The notes beneath the pieces are model-generated. The model ran no database searches, was not told the DNA's origin, and saw only the letters and a list, made by a program, of their open reading frames with translations. The position numbers and the translations under genes were made by a program. Below, one piece after another: positions 51,001 through 59,823 of a stretch of 64,000 nucleotides of DNA (position 1 is the stretch's first letter; the number at the start of each line of letters is the position of its first letter). Source of the DNA: Prorocentrum cordatum (lineage: Eukaryota; Sar; Dinophyceae; Prorocentrales; Prorocentraceae); NCBI GenBank assembly GCA_963575745.1, contig CAUYUJ010018538.1, positions 562,076-626,075 of the forward strand, given 5' to 3'.

Positions 51001-51800
51001 CGAAACGCTCCCGCAGCCCAGTACCGACGGGGGTGTTGCTGCTCCCAGTGTAAGGCAAGGGGGCGCCTGAGGCGTCCCCAGACCCTATACCAGGAGCAGA
51101 ACACCCCTATCGGTCTGTAGCCACCGCTGGGTTTCGAGAGCAGGGCAAGCAACACCGCAGAAATCTGGCGCGGAAGTTGGCCAACCGACTCCATCAGCTG
51201 AAAGAGCATGCCGAGCGCGACCAGTCCGTCATCACACAGAAGGTGAAAGTGACGGCAATCAAACCCGTCATAAGTGACAGCCGAGGTTCTCTTATATTTC
51301 TTGCTGACAGCCCGCAACTGAACGGGATCGGCCCTGGGGAGAGCTTCCACCAGAGTGCAACCCACAGGATTGCCAGCTCCGACATTCCAAAACTTGGCAA
51401 ACTTGGTGCCCTCGTGGGACAACAGCGAGAGGGGGTCGGCAACAACAGACCCATCTCTGGCGAGGGTCGTGGTAGGAACCCAGGGGGTGGGGTCACGGAC
51501 AATCGCGTGCACCCGACGAGCCCCTTGATCGAGGCCCTCCGTGAGCCAGGCTCTCCAGTCTGACTGCGCCTGGGACCGATGCTCCACGTTGGCCCCTTCC
51601 AAGACAGTGATGAGGGTGCACAGAAGCTCATCACCTTTCACAATTTGCTCAGAAGGGGCCTGGCGGAGATCGCCCTGCAAAGCAGCAGTCAGTAAAATCT
51701 TTAACACGGCTGAATGAAGTGGCATACTTGCTAGAGTGCCGAGAAATCGTGGGAGGAGGGCTGGCAAGCAAAGCATGCAAGCTGGCGGCCTGTCTCCCAC
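48015..51800 (-). CDS. LINE ORF2, reverse transcriptase and RNase H part (up to 1261 aa)
   Basis: Residue numbers count from 51800. RT motifs: SKPSGGYRPIG (222-232), the Asp of FYDMLKYYETID (294-305), GCSMAT (355-360) and the catalytic YIDD (385-388, in place of the common FADD). CPFC...FHRLWQC (727-744) is a C2HC zinc motif. RNase H follows with D836 (FIDGS), E883 (AAEYAA), D903 (YSDC), H949 (KAHL) and Asp at 970-972, so all expected ligands are present. The tail has CAVC and CLKC pairs and is Ser-rich at the end. The frame overlaps the endonuclease frame by 152 nt and is shifted by one base from it, so translation needs a frameshift, an intron or a corrected indel. The true junction is inside 51649-51800. 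Confidence 0.85.
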   Translation of the reverse strand: MGDRPPACMLCLPALLPRFLGTLASMPLHSAVLKILLTAALQGDLRQAPSEQIVKGDELLCTLITVLEGANVEHRSQAQSDWRAWLTEGLDQGARRVHAIVRDPTPWVPTTTLARDGSVVADPLSLLSHEGTKFAKFWNVGAGNPVGCTLVEALPRADPVQLRAVSKKYKRTSAVTYDGFDCRHFHLLCDDGLVALGMLFQLMESVGQLPRQISAVLLALLSKPSGGYRPIGVFCSWYRVWGRLRRPLALHWEQQHPRRYWAAGAFRGAADVVWRQSFRSETGTSRKEESASVFYDMLKYYETIDLDVLEQRCHLHNFPTVLTRLTLYAYRCGRFVSIAGLLDGPHFVRKGVIAGCSMATTHIRIYGLSSFDKLPSVPSLDFDIYIDDTGVSCTGSREHVISSIVTVSLALHHAITDENEMNCQLALDKICTVASSKGLATALAAALGQFGGKFTASTVNLGVDNCAGTSVRASGRSSKLKSRVALLCRKARRLKRQAGYLGRKALRVFAAGPLPGGAYGADILGASDQVLLTMRRQAFKTVRPFAKSRSLTAVSLLSDDPCWRAASAPILRWSKEVWLAQTREFPWSIPHRELRDGFRSVFALPRVTWPTVKGPVSALRLTLLRLGWTMVDYATILDDRGYRLQLGLIPPKLLDTLCKEAYMRGLERDLGGKWGLDCRACLDIPRAACVSKKFSPAQRGWIRACSCDAIWSADKALACGYQVDPLCPFCSAAPDSVFHRLWQCTAKEVQESRTQLVPASVVLDAIAVWTAQAEPDPHVRALYTRGAFAHPADVLPRPVEEGTNALQFVWHSDELPSPEGPRVPVNGEMWGHVFIDGSCQRHPIKELSRAAYAISMNAEDGTCLGEARGPVWAHLPQTPQAAEYAARCVAAQLLVLPTTIYSDCANAVSHSTLPLPERYSGKRSYSGMIMCANNFEGRFLEGIVKVKAHLDVHQEGISERERFLRRGNADADAGAKHALQLHPSDPTELANVDKLVEAARGYCILAANLLPLWPKLSLDVPYLPPPPAEHFSSRSKVGHRWEVWADVWRCAVCLRGSRGSSRPPPGRCPQDSKLHAARQDALGHRTVAFDCSDKTVLFICLKCKCHSTGGRIRGLGEVCKKPTRAGRQGWAALCKGIHPQYSKSSKGVTVDDTSLVRCFNSYLVSNPQFSEEDVSSSAPSGQSGSAASAGGQERPSLTVPAIPATASAHNCSVAPSSSSCDVVASAPATRECLNRIAESLRCEADDLGTGGTVEAGSGDSD

Positions 51801-53349
51801 TACCTTGGTCGGCCCGCAGCAGCCCCATAAACGCGCGAAACTGAGCCACCAGCCAGCAGATGGCGCGGTGCTCGGGATACCTTGGCTGAGAATCTCGACC
51901 CACTAAGCTGCGCCACACGAGCTGAGGCCCCTTGCTCCTGCATCCTGTCTTCACCAGATCCGCCCCCAACAAGTGAGCCAACTCCTCCTCCGCCTTATCG
52001 GCCCACGCTCCATAGGCCGGCGACAAGTGGCTGAGGGCAGCCTCGGCGTCGCCTGCTGCGACAGCATCAAGACCAGCCTGAGCTCGCGAGATCACATGAT
52101 CCCAGCACGGAGGGGGAAGCATTGGACCTATGACTCGGTCTCTTGGCAGCGGAGGTGGCTTCCTAAAACTGAGGGCCTTGAGGGTGGCAGGGGAACGGTG
52201 GAACTGGAGCTCCACGGGACGATGGGGACTAAGCTCCGTCGTCAGATCGATCCAGCAGGAGTCCACGGCTTTTCCCAGCCCCCCACTGCAAACGAAGTAG
52301 TCAAGGGTGGAGGGGACCCCCTGACCAAAATGAGTGTGACCTCCAGGAATGATGATCTGGCCCTGAAGCTGAGAAACAAACTTGCTGCTTTCCAGCTCGC
52401 CAGGAGAGACGTTGAAGTCTCCTCCCACGACAAAACTGGAGCAGCACGTAGAAGCACAGGTGCCAACGCAACTCAAGAGCTCGAGATTACGCTCAGTCAA
52501 ACCTTCCCCATCATGCAGGTAAACCGAAAACATGTGGTAGCTGAGACCTCCAGGAACCTGAATGATCCCGTGAGTGGCCCGACCAGGGACCATAGCGTGT
52601 CCAGCGGAAGGGGGAAACAGACCAAGCCAGCTTTTCACAAGCAAAGCAGTGCCCCCTGACGTGCCTTTCTCCGTGAGAGTAGCTGGGGTCCACAACGATT
52701 TCCAGCCATTACGGGCACGCCAGGAGGAGGCCTGGGCAACTTCTTCACTACCAGCCAATCTGTGCTCCTGCACCATCAGGACCGCAGAAGGCGTGTGAGG
52801 TAACATCTTCTTAAGGGTACCCCAACTGTTGCAGTTGAGAGTTCGGACAGACAAAGCGATCGAGCTCATCCCTTCAGGCTCCAGGAGGCCAGGAGGGGTA
52901 GGGGAAGAGCACGGGAGGGGAGCCTGGGAGATCCTGGGGCCAGGCACCACCTCAATCGGGTACTGAGAGCCTGGCGCAGCCAACACTGGGTAAGCTGGGC
53001 TAGGCCGAGCAAAATCGGCAGGCTTGGAAAGGGTAACCTGCAGGGAGTCGAACCTTTGACCATCACCAGACAAAATTCGTTTGGCCCTCCAGCGAGTGTG
53101 ACGGACAGCAGCCTTCAGGCCACAGCCTGAGGGACACGCGCCACGGGAGCGGAGGGAACGACGGAGGTGAGGCCGAGAGGCCGAGAGACTAAAGTTAGAC
53201 AAGTAAGACGGCAGGCCCGCAAGAACAGGCCCAAGACCGTCGGGGTGGCTCGGGCGGAAGTGTTCAGGCTGTCGCAGTGCCCCCCCGCTGCCCCTCGGCT
53301 GCGGGGGGGGAAGCCTGTGACAGCAGGCGTTCAGCACGAGCTCGGGCAT
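51649..53349 (-). CDS. LINE ORF2, endonuclease part
   Basis: APE-like endonuclease (EEP superfamily), which nicks target DNA to prime reverse transcription. Catalytic landmarks in order: TLNCNSW (Asn), VQEHRL (Glu), a tyrosine in FSVYLH, GGDFN, TLDYF and SPHRP (His). The start is uncertain. ATG at 53349 overlaps the end of ORF1 by about 85 nt; ATG at 52869 (MSSIALSVRTLN) lies directly before the domain. The frame is open further upstream only because it runs opposite ORF1 codons. After the nuclease a helical linker leads to a stop at 51649, within the overlap with the RT frame. Confidence 0.8.
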   Translation of the reverse strand: MPELVLNACCHRLPPPQPRGSGGALRQPEHFRPSHPDGLGPVLAGLPSYLSNFSLSASRPHLRRSLRSRGACPSGCGLKAAVRHTRWRAKRILSGDGQRFDSLQVTLSKPADFARPSPAYPVLAAPGSQYPIEVVPGPRISQAPLPCSSPTPPGLLEPEGMSSIALSVRTLNCNSWGTLKKMLPHTPSAVLMVQEHRLAGSEEVAQASSWRARNGWKSLWTPATLTEKGTSGGTALLVKSWLGLFPPSAGHAMVPGRATHGIIQVPGGLSYHMFSVYLHDGEGLTERNLELLSCVGTCASTCCSSFVVGGDFNVSPGELESSKFVSQLQGQIIIPGGHTHFGQGVPSTLDYFVCSGGLGKAVDSCWIDLTTELSPHRPVELQFHRSPATLKALSFRKPPPLPRDRVIGPMLPPPCWDHVISRAQAGLDAVAAGDAEAALSHLSPAYGAWADKAEEELAHLLGADLVKTGCRSKGPQLVWRSLVGRDSQPRYPEHRAICWLVAQFRAFMGLLRADQGSGRQAASLHALLASPPPTISRHSSKYATSFSRVKDFTDCCFAGRSPPGPF

Positions 53350-54505
53350 CTGCACGATCAGGATCTGCCGCGGCGTTGTCCCCTGGAGCCTCAGCCTGGG
53401 AGGCAGAGGAGGCTGCCCCAGCAGCAGCCCCGCTGTCGCCCCCCGCGGCGGCGGCGGCGGCAGGAGGTACGGGATCCCCGTCTCCCGCGGCTGGCTCTGC
53501 TGCTTCGTCTCCGTCTTGGCGCCTCCTCTTGGCGGCGAGCCTCTCGAGCATCTTCTTCTGGTCTGCCTGGAAGGCTTTGGCCCTGACCAGCGCATCTCCA
53601 AACAACTTGCGAACTGCATCCTGAAGAGACTGCTTGAGCTCCTGCGCCCTGCGATTTGCCTCCTCGAGGTCGTCACCCGCAATCTCGTAGTCATGCTGAG
53701 GTGCCAGCAGTGAGTCGATGGATATCGGGATCTCCTCAGCCTTGCCCTGGATGATGGCCGCAATGTCCAAACAAGCGGCAGGCGGCGGGCCTGGGGCCGA
53801 AGGAGGTGCGACCTCTTTGTGAAGCTGCTCCACCAGGGCCGTGTGCGCCTCTTCCGCCTGCTTGAGCTCATTCGTGAGGGTCTGAATTCGGTTCCGCTGC
53901 ACAACCAACTCAGCCTCCATCTTCTCATAGACATTGCAGGCCTTGTCGGTACGCTCACGAAGCTGGCGAAGGTCATGGAACGCCTTGTTGACCTTGGCCT
54001 GCAGCGGAACAGCTGGGGCTGCGGCAGCACGGCGCTTCTGGTCCAGGATGGACTGATGCTTCCTCGCCCCCATCGTGTCACCGCACTTCGTGAGCAAATC
54101 CACCAAACTCTCCAACTCGGGAATGGAGGTGTTGCCATGATCGACGGGCTGAGGCGCACCCCAGCCGTGGCCAGCACCGCCTCCGCCTCCGACACGACCT
54201 GCATTCGAGTCGAACTGAGGTCCAGAGCGTAGCGGAAGGCCAGGCCAGCCGCTGTGTCCTCCCGCCCCGCCCGAGTGCCAACTGCCTCCCCACGAGGGGG
54301 GGGCATACGTGTCGGGGTCGGATGCAGCACGGTACTTCTTGCAATGCTTGCAGAACCACCACGACCGTTTGTTACGCTTGCAACCGCAACTGCCACATGT
54401 CCACGTCTTCCCGTTAGCCGAGAAAGCGGACCAAGCGGCGTCGTCGTCAGCAGGAGCAGCTGCAGAGCACCTCCAAGGAGCCACAGCACTGGACGCAGGC
54501 GCCAT
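53264..54505 (-). CDS. LINE ORF1, zinc-finger and coiled-coil protein (about 413 aa)
   Basis: Start set at the ATG at 54505 (MAPASS), the first inside the element; the frame's upstream Met codons lie in TTGCA repeats outside the target duplication. Residues 33-55 hold W-T-C-x2-C, an Asn, then C-x2-C (FCKHC), a RanBP2-like zinc ribbon. The middle is Gly-rich, then a clear heptad region (KAFHDLRQLRERTDKACNVY and beyond) predicted as coiled coil. The C-terminal 80 residues are Ala/Asp-rich. A nucleic-acid-binding, multimerising ORF1 protein is the expected role. Stop at 53264. Confidence 0.75.
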   Translation of the reverse strand: MAPASSAVAPWRCSAAAPADDDAAWSAFSANGKTWTCGSCGCKRNKRSWWFCKHCKKYRAASDPDTYAPPSWGGSWHSGGAGGHSGWPGLPLRSGPQFDSNAGRVGGGGGAGHGWGAPQPVDHGNTSIPELESLVDLLTKCGDTMGARKHQSILDQKRRAAAAPAVPLQAKVNKAFHDLRQLRERTDKACNVYEKMEAELVVQRNRIQTLTNELKQAEEAHTALVEQLHKEVAPPSAPGPPPAACLDIAAIIQGKAEEIPISIDSLLAPQHDYEIAGDDLEEANRRAQELKQSLQDAVRKLFGDALVRAKAFQADQKKMLERLAAKRRRQDGDEAAEPAAGDGDPVPPAAAAAAGGDSGAAAGAASSASQAEAPGDNAAADPDRADARARAERLLSQASPPAAEGQRGGTATA

Positions 54506-54633
54506 GGCTGCGGTGGTGAAAGAGTCGTGAGACCTTGCTTTAACCTCCAAACGGAGGCTCTCAAGCCAGCACACAAATGGTAACAGCACAAGGTGATCTG
54601 GCTCAGCAGAAGCTTGGGCCAGAAGGGCTTGAG

Positions 54634-54648
54634 CCCTCCTGAGCAATG
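54634..54648. repeat. Target-site duplication of the LINE (5' side)
   Basis: CCCTCCTGAGCAATG, exact copy of 47476-47490. Confidence 0.9.
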
Positions 54649-54751
54649 GAATGGAAGGGAGGAGTGGATGTAATGGAACGCATGGGAGGCGCGCGCGGAG
54701 GGGCGAGCGGGCGGGCGGGCTGCCGTGCACACGTGCGGGCGGGCGCACCGT

Positions 54752-56274
54752 GTTGCATCGCGCTTCGTTGCGTTGCTTTGCGCTGTATTGCGTTGCATTG
54801 CGCTGCATTGCGTTGCGTTGCATTGCGTTGCGTTGCATTGCATTTGCATTTGCATGTTCATTTGCACCGTATTGCATTGCATTGCATTGCATCGCATTTT
54901 ATCGCATCGCGTTGCGTTGCGTTGCATCCTGTTTCGTTGCATTGTATCGCAGTGTGTTGCATTTGCATTGCGTTTGCAGCGCTTTGCGTTGCAGAACACA
55001 GCGGAGTGGGGAGGAGGGGAGGGAGAAGGGACAGGAGGGAGGAGGGGGAGGAGGGGAGGGGGAGGATGGAGGGAGTAGTAGATTGGACTACAGTGAGGAG
55101 GGAGGAGGGGAAGGAAGGAAGGGATGGATGGATGGATGGATGGAACGCTGGGAGGCAATGGGTCTCAGTGCCTTGGCCTGCGCATCTACGGACAATGCAT
55201 GCCTGATATGGAATGCCCCCTGCGCGGGAGGAGGGGAAGAGGAGGGCGGAATGGGGGAGGATGGAGGAGGAGGAGGAGGGAAGGAAAAGGACGAGGAGGA
55301 TAAGATAGTACTATAATTCGCCTCCCTGGCCCTCGTCATCGTGGTTGTCGTGGCAATGCTGGTTCTTCGCGCCGACAGGCGTTGCCACGTGGCGAGTGGA
55401 GTGGGATAGAAAGTGTTGCCGGCCCCAGCAACGTTGCCACGTGACGGATCGAGTGGTATAGTGTTTCACCCGGCCCCCGCGGCGCTGCCACGTGAAAATA
55501 GAGTGGATGGAATACTGGTTCTTCGCGCCTACAGGCGTTGCCACGTGGCGCGTGGAGTGGTTTAGTATTTTGTTTGGCCCCCACGGCGCTGTCTCGTGAC
55601 GGATAGAAAGGCGTTGCCACGTGACGGCCACCCAACCAACCAACCAACCAACCAACCAACCAACCGACCAACCTACCGACCGACCGGCCAACCACCAACC
55701 AACTAACCGGCCAACCAACTATCTTGTTGCGTTGCATTGCACTGCATTGCATTGCACTGCGTTGCATTTGAATTGCATTCGTGATTCATTGCATTGCAGT
55801 AAACTGCGGGCGAGGGGGAGGACAGGAGGGAAGAGAAGGGAGGAATGTAGAGAGGAGGGGAGGAAGGAGGAGTGAGGATACAGAATTGTTGTTCGCCTCC
55901 CTGGCCCTCGTCATCATCGTCGTCATCATCATCGCCTTCGTCAGCGTCGTTCTCGTCACCGTCCTCGTCGCCGTCCTCGTGGCACAATGTGTGTGTCGGC
56001 CTCTGCGGCGCTACAACGTGACGAGTAGAATGAAATACGATTTCTTCACGCCTACAGGTGTTGCCACGTGGCGAGTAGTGGAATCGAATGTGTTGTCGGC
56101 CCCCGCGGCGTTGCCACGTGACGAACGGTGGTGTAGTTTCTTTTCGGCCCCCGCGGCGCTGCCACGTGACAAGTGGAGTGGATGGAACACGGGCTTTTCG
56201 CGCCTACAGGCGTTCCCACGTGGCAAATGGAAGGCGAGTATGTTTTTCGGCCCCCAGTGGCGTTGCCACGTGAC

Positions 56275-56328
<54 letters not shown>

Positions 56329-56940
56329 ACGGTATTTTGTTCGCTCCCCCTTGGCGGTGCCACGTGGCGTATCCAATGGAACAAATATTGTTCCCAGCCC
56401 CCGCGACGCTGCCACGTGACGAGCCGAAAGGAATAGTATTTTGTCGCCGCCAAGGCGTTGCCACGTCGTGGCGAATGGAATGAAACGTTTTTTTTTTCCG
56501 GCCCCGCGGCGCTGCCGCGAGACGAGGCGCACATTGCGTTACAGTGCATTCCATTGTAATGAATTGCATTGCGTTGAGTTACATTGTCGTACATTGCATT
56601 GCGTTGCATTGCATTGTGTTGAACTGCATTGCATTGCATCTGCTGCATTGCATTGCGCTGCATTTGCATTTCATTACATTGCATCCTGCTGCGTTGCATT
56701 GCGTTACACCGCGATACATTTGCAGCGCAGTTGCATCAGATTGCATTGCAGTCAACTGCGGGCGGGGAAGAGGAGGAAGACAGGGAGGGAGCAGAAGGGA
56801 TGAAGGTACAGAGAAGAGGAGGGAAAGGAGGAGGAATGAGGAGGGAGGATGGGGGAGGAGGGGAGGGAAGAATGGAGAACGGGCCAACCAGCCGGGCCAG
56901 GGGCAACAGGCCACCCAACCACCCAACTGGGCAGTCATTA
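54752..56940. repeat. Higher-order repeat with TTGCA blocks and CACGTG palindromes
   Basis: The order is [TTGCA/TTGCG repeats]-[purine-rich GGAGGGGAG]-[CCTGGCCCTCGTCATC]-[CACGTG cluster]-[CCAACC repeats], starting at 54752, 55729 and (partial) 56533. The CACGTG clusters (55385-55618 and 56057-56420) hold twelve exact CACGTG words spaced about 45-60 bp, most in GTTGCCACGTGGCG or GCTGCCACGTGACG. Minus frames rich in Met-Gln-Cys-Asn-Ala are shadows. Confidence 0.8.
56276..56324. repeat. (AT)n microsatellite
   Basis: Uninterrupted AT dimers inside the CACGTG cluster. Confidence 0.95.
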
Positions 56941-57140
56941 TTTAAACATTGACCCAGAAATAACAAAAATTAGCCCCCGGCCCCAGGTAAGGAGCGCAGA
57001 CCTTAGGGAGTCCGAGAAATAGAGCAGAAACACGACGTCGGATGTCTGGGAGACGGGGGTCACGATGACGACGACGATGACCGTTTGCTTCTTCCTCGGG
57101 ACCGCTGCAGGCCGATGGACGACATCTCCGCCCCAGAGGG

Positions 57141-57229
57141 TCGGGCCGGGCGACAAGGGGGGATAACAAAGGGGAGGCTTGAGAATCAGCTCACGTAGCT
57201 GATTTTCCCGGCGCCTCGCACTGTCGAGT
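57141..57229. mobile_element. MITE-B left fragment
   Basis: TCGGGCCGGGCGACAAGGGG start and the AATCAGCT-5 nt-AGCTGATT stem; cut off after GGCGCCTCGC. 56941-57140 shows no feature. Confidence 0.65.
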
Positions 57230-57230
57230 C

Positions 57231-57370
57231 TCGGGCCTGGCGAAAGGGGGGGATAGCAAGGGGGGGGTTCGAGAATCAGCTCACGTAGCTGATTTTCTGG
57301 TGCCTCCCGGCGCCGGGGGTGGCTATGTATCGAGGAATGGGCCCCTTCGGTGGGGCCGAAACCAGCTGCA
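57231..57370. mobile_element. MITE-B fragment abutting the Helitron-like gene
   Basis: Begins TCGGGCCTGGCGAAAGGGGG and runs to CCGAAACCAGCTGCA, where it stops in mid-element and Helitron-like coding sequence starts at 57371. Confidence 0.75.
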
Positions 57371-58009
57371 GATCAGACGCTTCAGCTCGTTCGGGGGACG
57401 GCGAATAATTTCGTGCAGCGGCGTGTGCTGATGGAGGCATTGGACAAACAACTGTGCGTGCAGGTGTAAACTGCCCGCGGATTTCTGAGCTTCTATGGAA
57501 CCGTACACACCGTCCACTCGTCCCGCGCACCCGCCTACCAATTTCGCGTTACTACCTGCCAGATCCGCGCAATCGCAATTTGGACACCTTGGACACCATC
57601 GAATCCCGAACAGGTGCTCCAACACCAGGCCTACGATTGTGCGAAAGCCGTCGACGCCCGCCAGAGGATCCCGTGCCAAGCACTCCAAGCGCATCTTCGC
57701 CGCTGCAACGTTTTGGCATACAACCTCCATGGGTATCGCCATGTTCACATCGTCAGCGTCGCCCTCCACCGCCTCGTCTTCGAATGGCACGCCGCATGCG
57801 CTTGTGAAATCGGGTTCGAACAATCCACCGTTCGACGGGCCTTGCTTCTCCTGCACCCGACGCCTGTTGACTGGATCCTTTCGGCGCGACCTACTCAGCC
57901 GTACCATGACAAGGTTGTGCCTTTCATCTGGGGACATCGTAAAAAACGGGGACGCCTTGAGCCACCTGACCAGCGTGGGTATCGAACCGCATAATGGTAC
58001 GTACCTCAT
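57371..58009 (-). pseudogene. Helitron-like gene: Rep N-terminal part (truncated)
   Basis: FFTMSPDERHNLVMVRLSR (22-40), then CPRCPNCDC, then VYGSIEAQKSAGSLHLHAQL (168-187) with H182-L-H184. The last block corresponds to the HUH metal-binding motif of Helitron Rep (E-x-Q-x(2)-G-x(2)-H-hydrophobic-H). Coding ends at residue 213, where MITE-B DNA starts at 57370. The catalytic tyrosines and Pif1-type helicase are missing. Confidence 0.65.
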
Positions 58010-59396
58010 TTGTTCCTGCGATCTTCTTATTGATGGCCTGCGCTTGCCGCACCATTCTCTGCGCGGTCTCCGATAACGACGTGACGAATTTCAACTTCGA
58101 CACGTCCCCATTCACTGCGCGCCGCTGTCCAGTGCCTGGATCTGGGTACGTTCCGCGCAGTGCTTCTACTATGCTTATGGCAGCCTCCTCCATATACGTC
58201 AGGTCGCGACCCGATTCGTCCTCCCTCTGCTCATGATCTGCAAACAGCCGCATGCTCCGGGACGTGTTCAATGCGCTTTGGTACAGCAAGGACGACATCG
58301 TGAACCCGAAGCGCCAGTCGCGCCGGAGCTGAGATTCCACGCGGTGTGTCATGATTCGTGTCCACAGCGGAAGTTCCACGCGGGGTGCCTCTCCGACACG
58401 CCGATGTCGGCTCACTTCGGACCATTCTGGCATATCAGGCATGCCTACCCCAAACTTGAAGCAGAAAGGAAAAGCGACGCCGAAGAACCACGGAACAAAC
58501 TGACTCATCATGGCCGTGCCTGGAGACACCGCGAGGCGCAACCGCATCTTTTCCATCCACGTCCCCCGTCCGTTCACGTCCATCAGCACCAGGTTGTGCC
58601 GCTGCGACGCTTCTCCGAGCCTCGCAATATCCGACACTCCTTTGCATGTGCATCGTACGCGACCATTGTCTTGGTCGCTCAATAGATTGGTAGCCAACGC
58701 GACAAAATGATCCCGCCATGCTTCGTACGCGAACTGAACGCTCGCGCGTTCTTCTGCGCGGGAAGTTGCGCAACCGCCACCATGCCCGTCCGTGCCTCCT
58801 TCATCTACGCCGCGCGTCATGTGCTGCAACGCTGCTTCCGTCATAGCGTTTTCATCTACCTCGTTGAACGATGACCTCTCCATGACCACCACGTTCGGAA
58901 TTATTCGATCCATGTCGTCGCAAGCGTCTTGCACCGTCTCCTGCTTCGCATCCGATGGCGTCGCATTCTTTTGCACCGTGATCCTATCCGAATGATTGTC
59001 ATGCGGAAGCAACCGCACTAGTTCGGGCGGGACGCCATTCTCTGGAAGTTGCTCGGCGCGAGCATCTACTGCTGCAGCGTCCACGTGCATGTACGCCCTA
59101 TGCCCGTTAGCGATCATCTTCTTGATGTGGTGCTTCACCACATCCCGCCGCACGGTGGCTTGATGAATGAATGTCGGCAAGTTGTCCTTTGACGTCGCGT
59201 CACTCACCTTCAACAAAATTTGCACAACATGGGAGAGATCGTGGCCCACGCGCGGGACAGGCGCACCACCCGCGTGCTCTCCTGACGCTACCCTTCTCCG
59301 AAGCTCCGACAAGATGCCCTGCCATGGGAGGGCGAACAAGGTTGCATTTCCCCCGAGCCGCGACTCGCGTCTCCTGCATCCCAGCGACGGAATCAA
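57924..59396 (-). pseudogene. Helitron-like gene: pre-Rep region (490 aa)
   Basis: From 59396 the frame encodes LFALPWQGILSELRRRV and FGVAFPFCFKFGVGMPDMP, segments typical of dinoflagellate proteins that carry Helitron_like_N. It ends in QGVPVFYDVPR because of a frame change at A6 (57941-57946). One base fewer there would give a VFTMSPDE junction into the next fragment. Confidence 0.6.
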
Positions 59397-59823
59397 ATAA
59401 GTTCTGGTATTTCACCTCCAACGAGAAACATATCATGGCAGTTATGCACGGACTGCAACAAATCATCTCCATTGCGGTCATCCCCTCGTCGTACATGCTT
59501 TTCGGACCGTAAAACGAAATGAGATCGTTCGCCAAACATCGCGCGGGCATCACCGGAACCATCACCTGGGGCGTTTCCTTCCACGCGCGTTTCGGAGACT
59601 CTCTACCTTCCAAGCATTCCCGACATAGCGGAACCTCGCATTGAGTACAGACTTCTCTCTTTGCCCGACATCCTGCAGTGCACCGCTGGTCCTCTGGACA
59701 ACATATCAAGTCCAGGTGGGCCCGAGGCACTCCAGTAGACGACGCGCACCCAGACACGCACCGTCCAGTCGTCAAACTCCTCCATGTGCTTCTGGAGATC
59801 CAGTTTATCGTTCCCCTCTTCAT
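59200..59823 (-). pseudogene. Helitron-like gene: Cys-rich segment
   Basis: ICCPEDQRCTAGC, CTQCEVPLCREC: eight or more cysteines in about 35 residues, probably a treble-clef or RING-like zinc site. Then TPQVMVPVMPARCLANDL and a hydrophobic ICCSPCITAMICFSLEVKY leading into the next fragment. Confidence 0.5.

Larger units (their letters stand above)
47491..54633 (-). mobile_element. Full-length non-LTR retrotransposon (7.1 kb)
   Basis: On the minus strand the element runs from 54633 to 47491 and ends in a 7-A tail (T7 at 47491-47497). An exact 15-bp duplication, CCCTCCTGAGCAATG, lies directly outside both ends. It encodes a zinc-finger ORF1, then ORF2 with APE-type endonuclease, reverse transcriptase, a CCHC-like finger and RNase H. 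The 5' UTR is about 130 bp and the 3' UTR about 520 bp. The exact duplication and mostly open frames suggest a recent insertion. The EN-RT-RNH order places it near RNase H-bearing LINE clades; I cannot name the clade. Confidence 0.85.

Noticed and set aside
54628-54635. GGCTCAAG at the LINE 5' end as a spliced-leader relic
   Set aside because: Eight bases are expected by chance in a window of this size, and two of them belong to the target duplication.
54892-55158. Upstream extension of the LINE frames into Met-Gln-Cys-Asn repeats
   Set aside because: This part lies outside the exact target duplication and is TTGCA repeat read on the minus strand.
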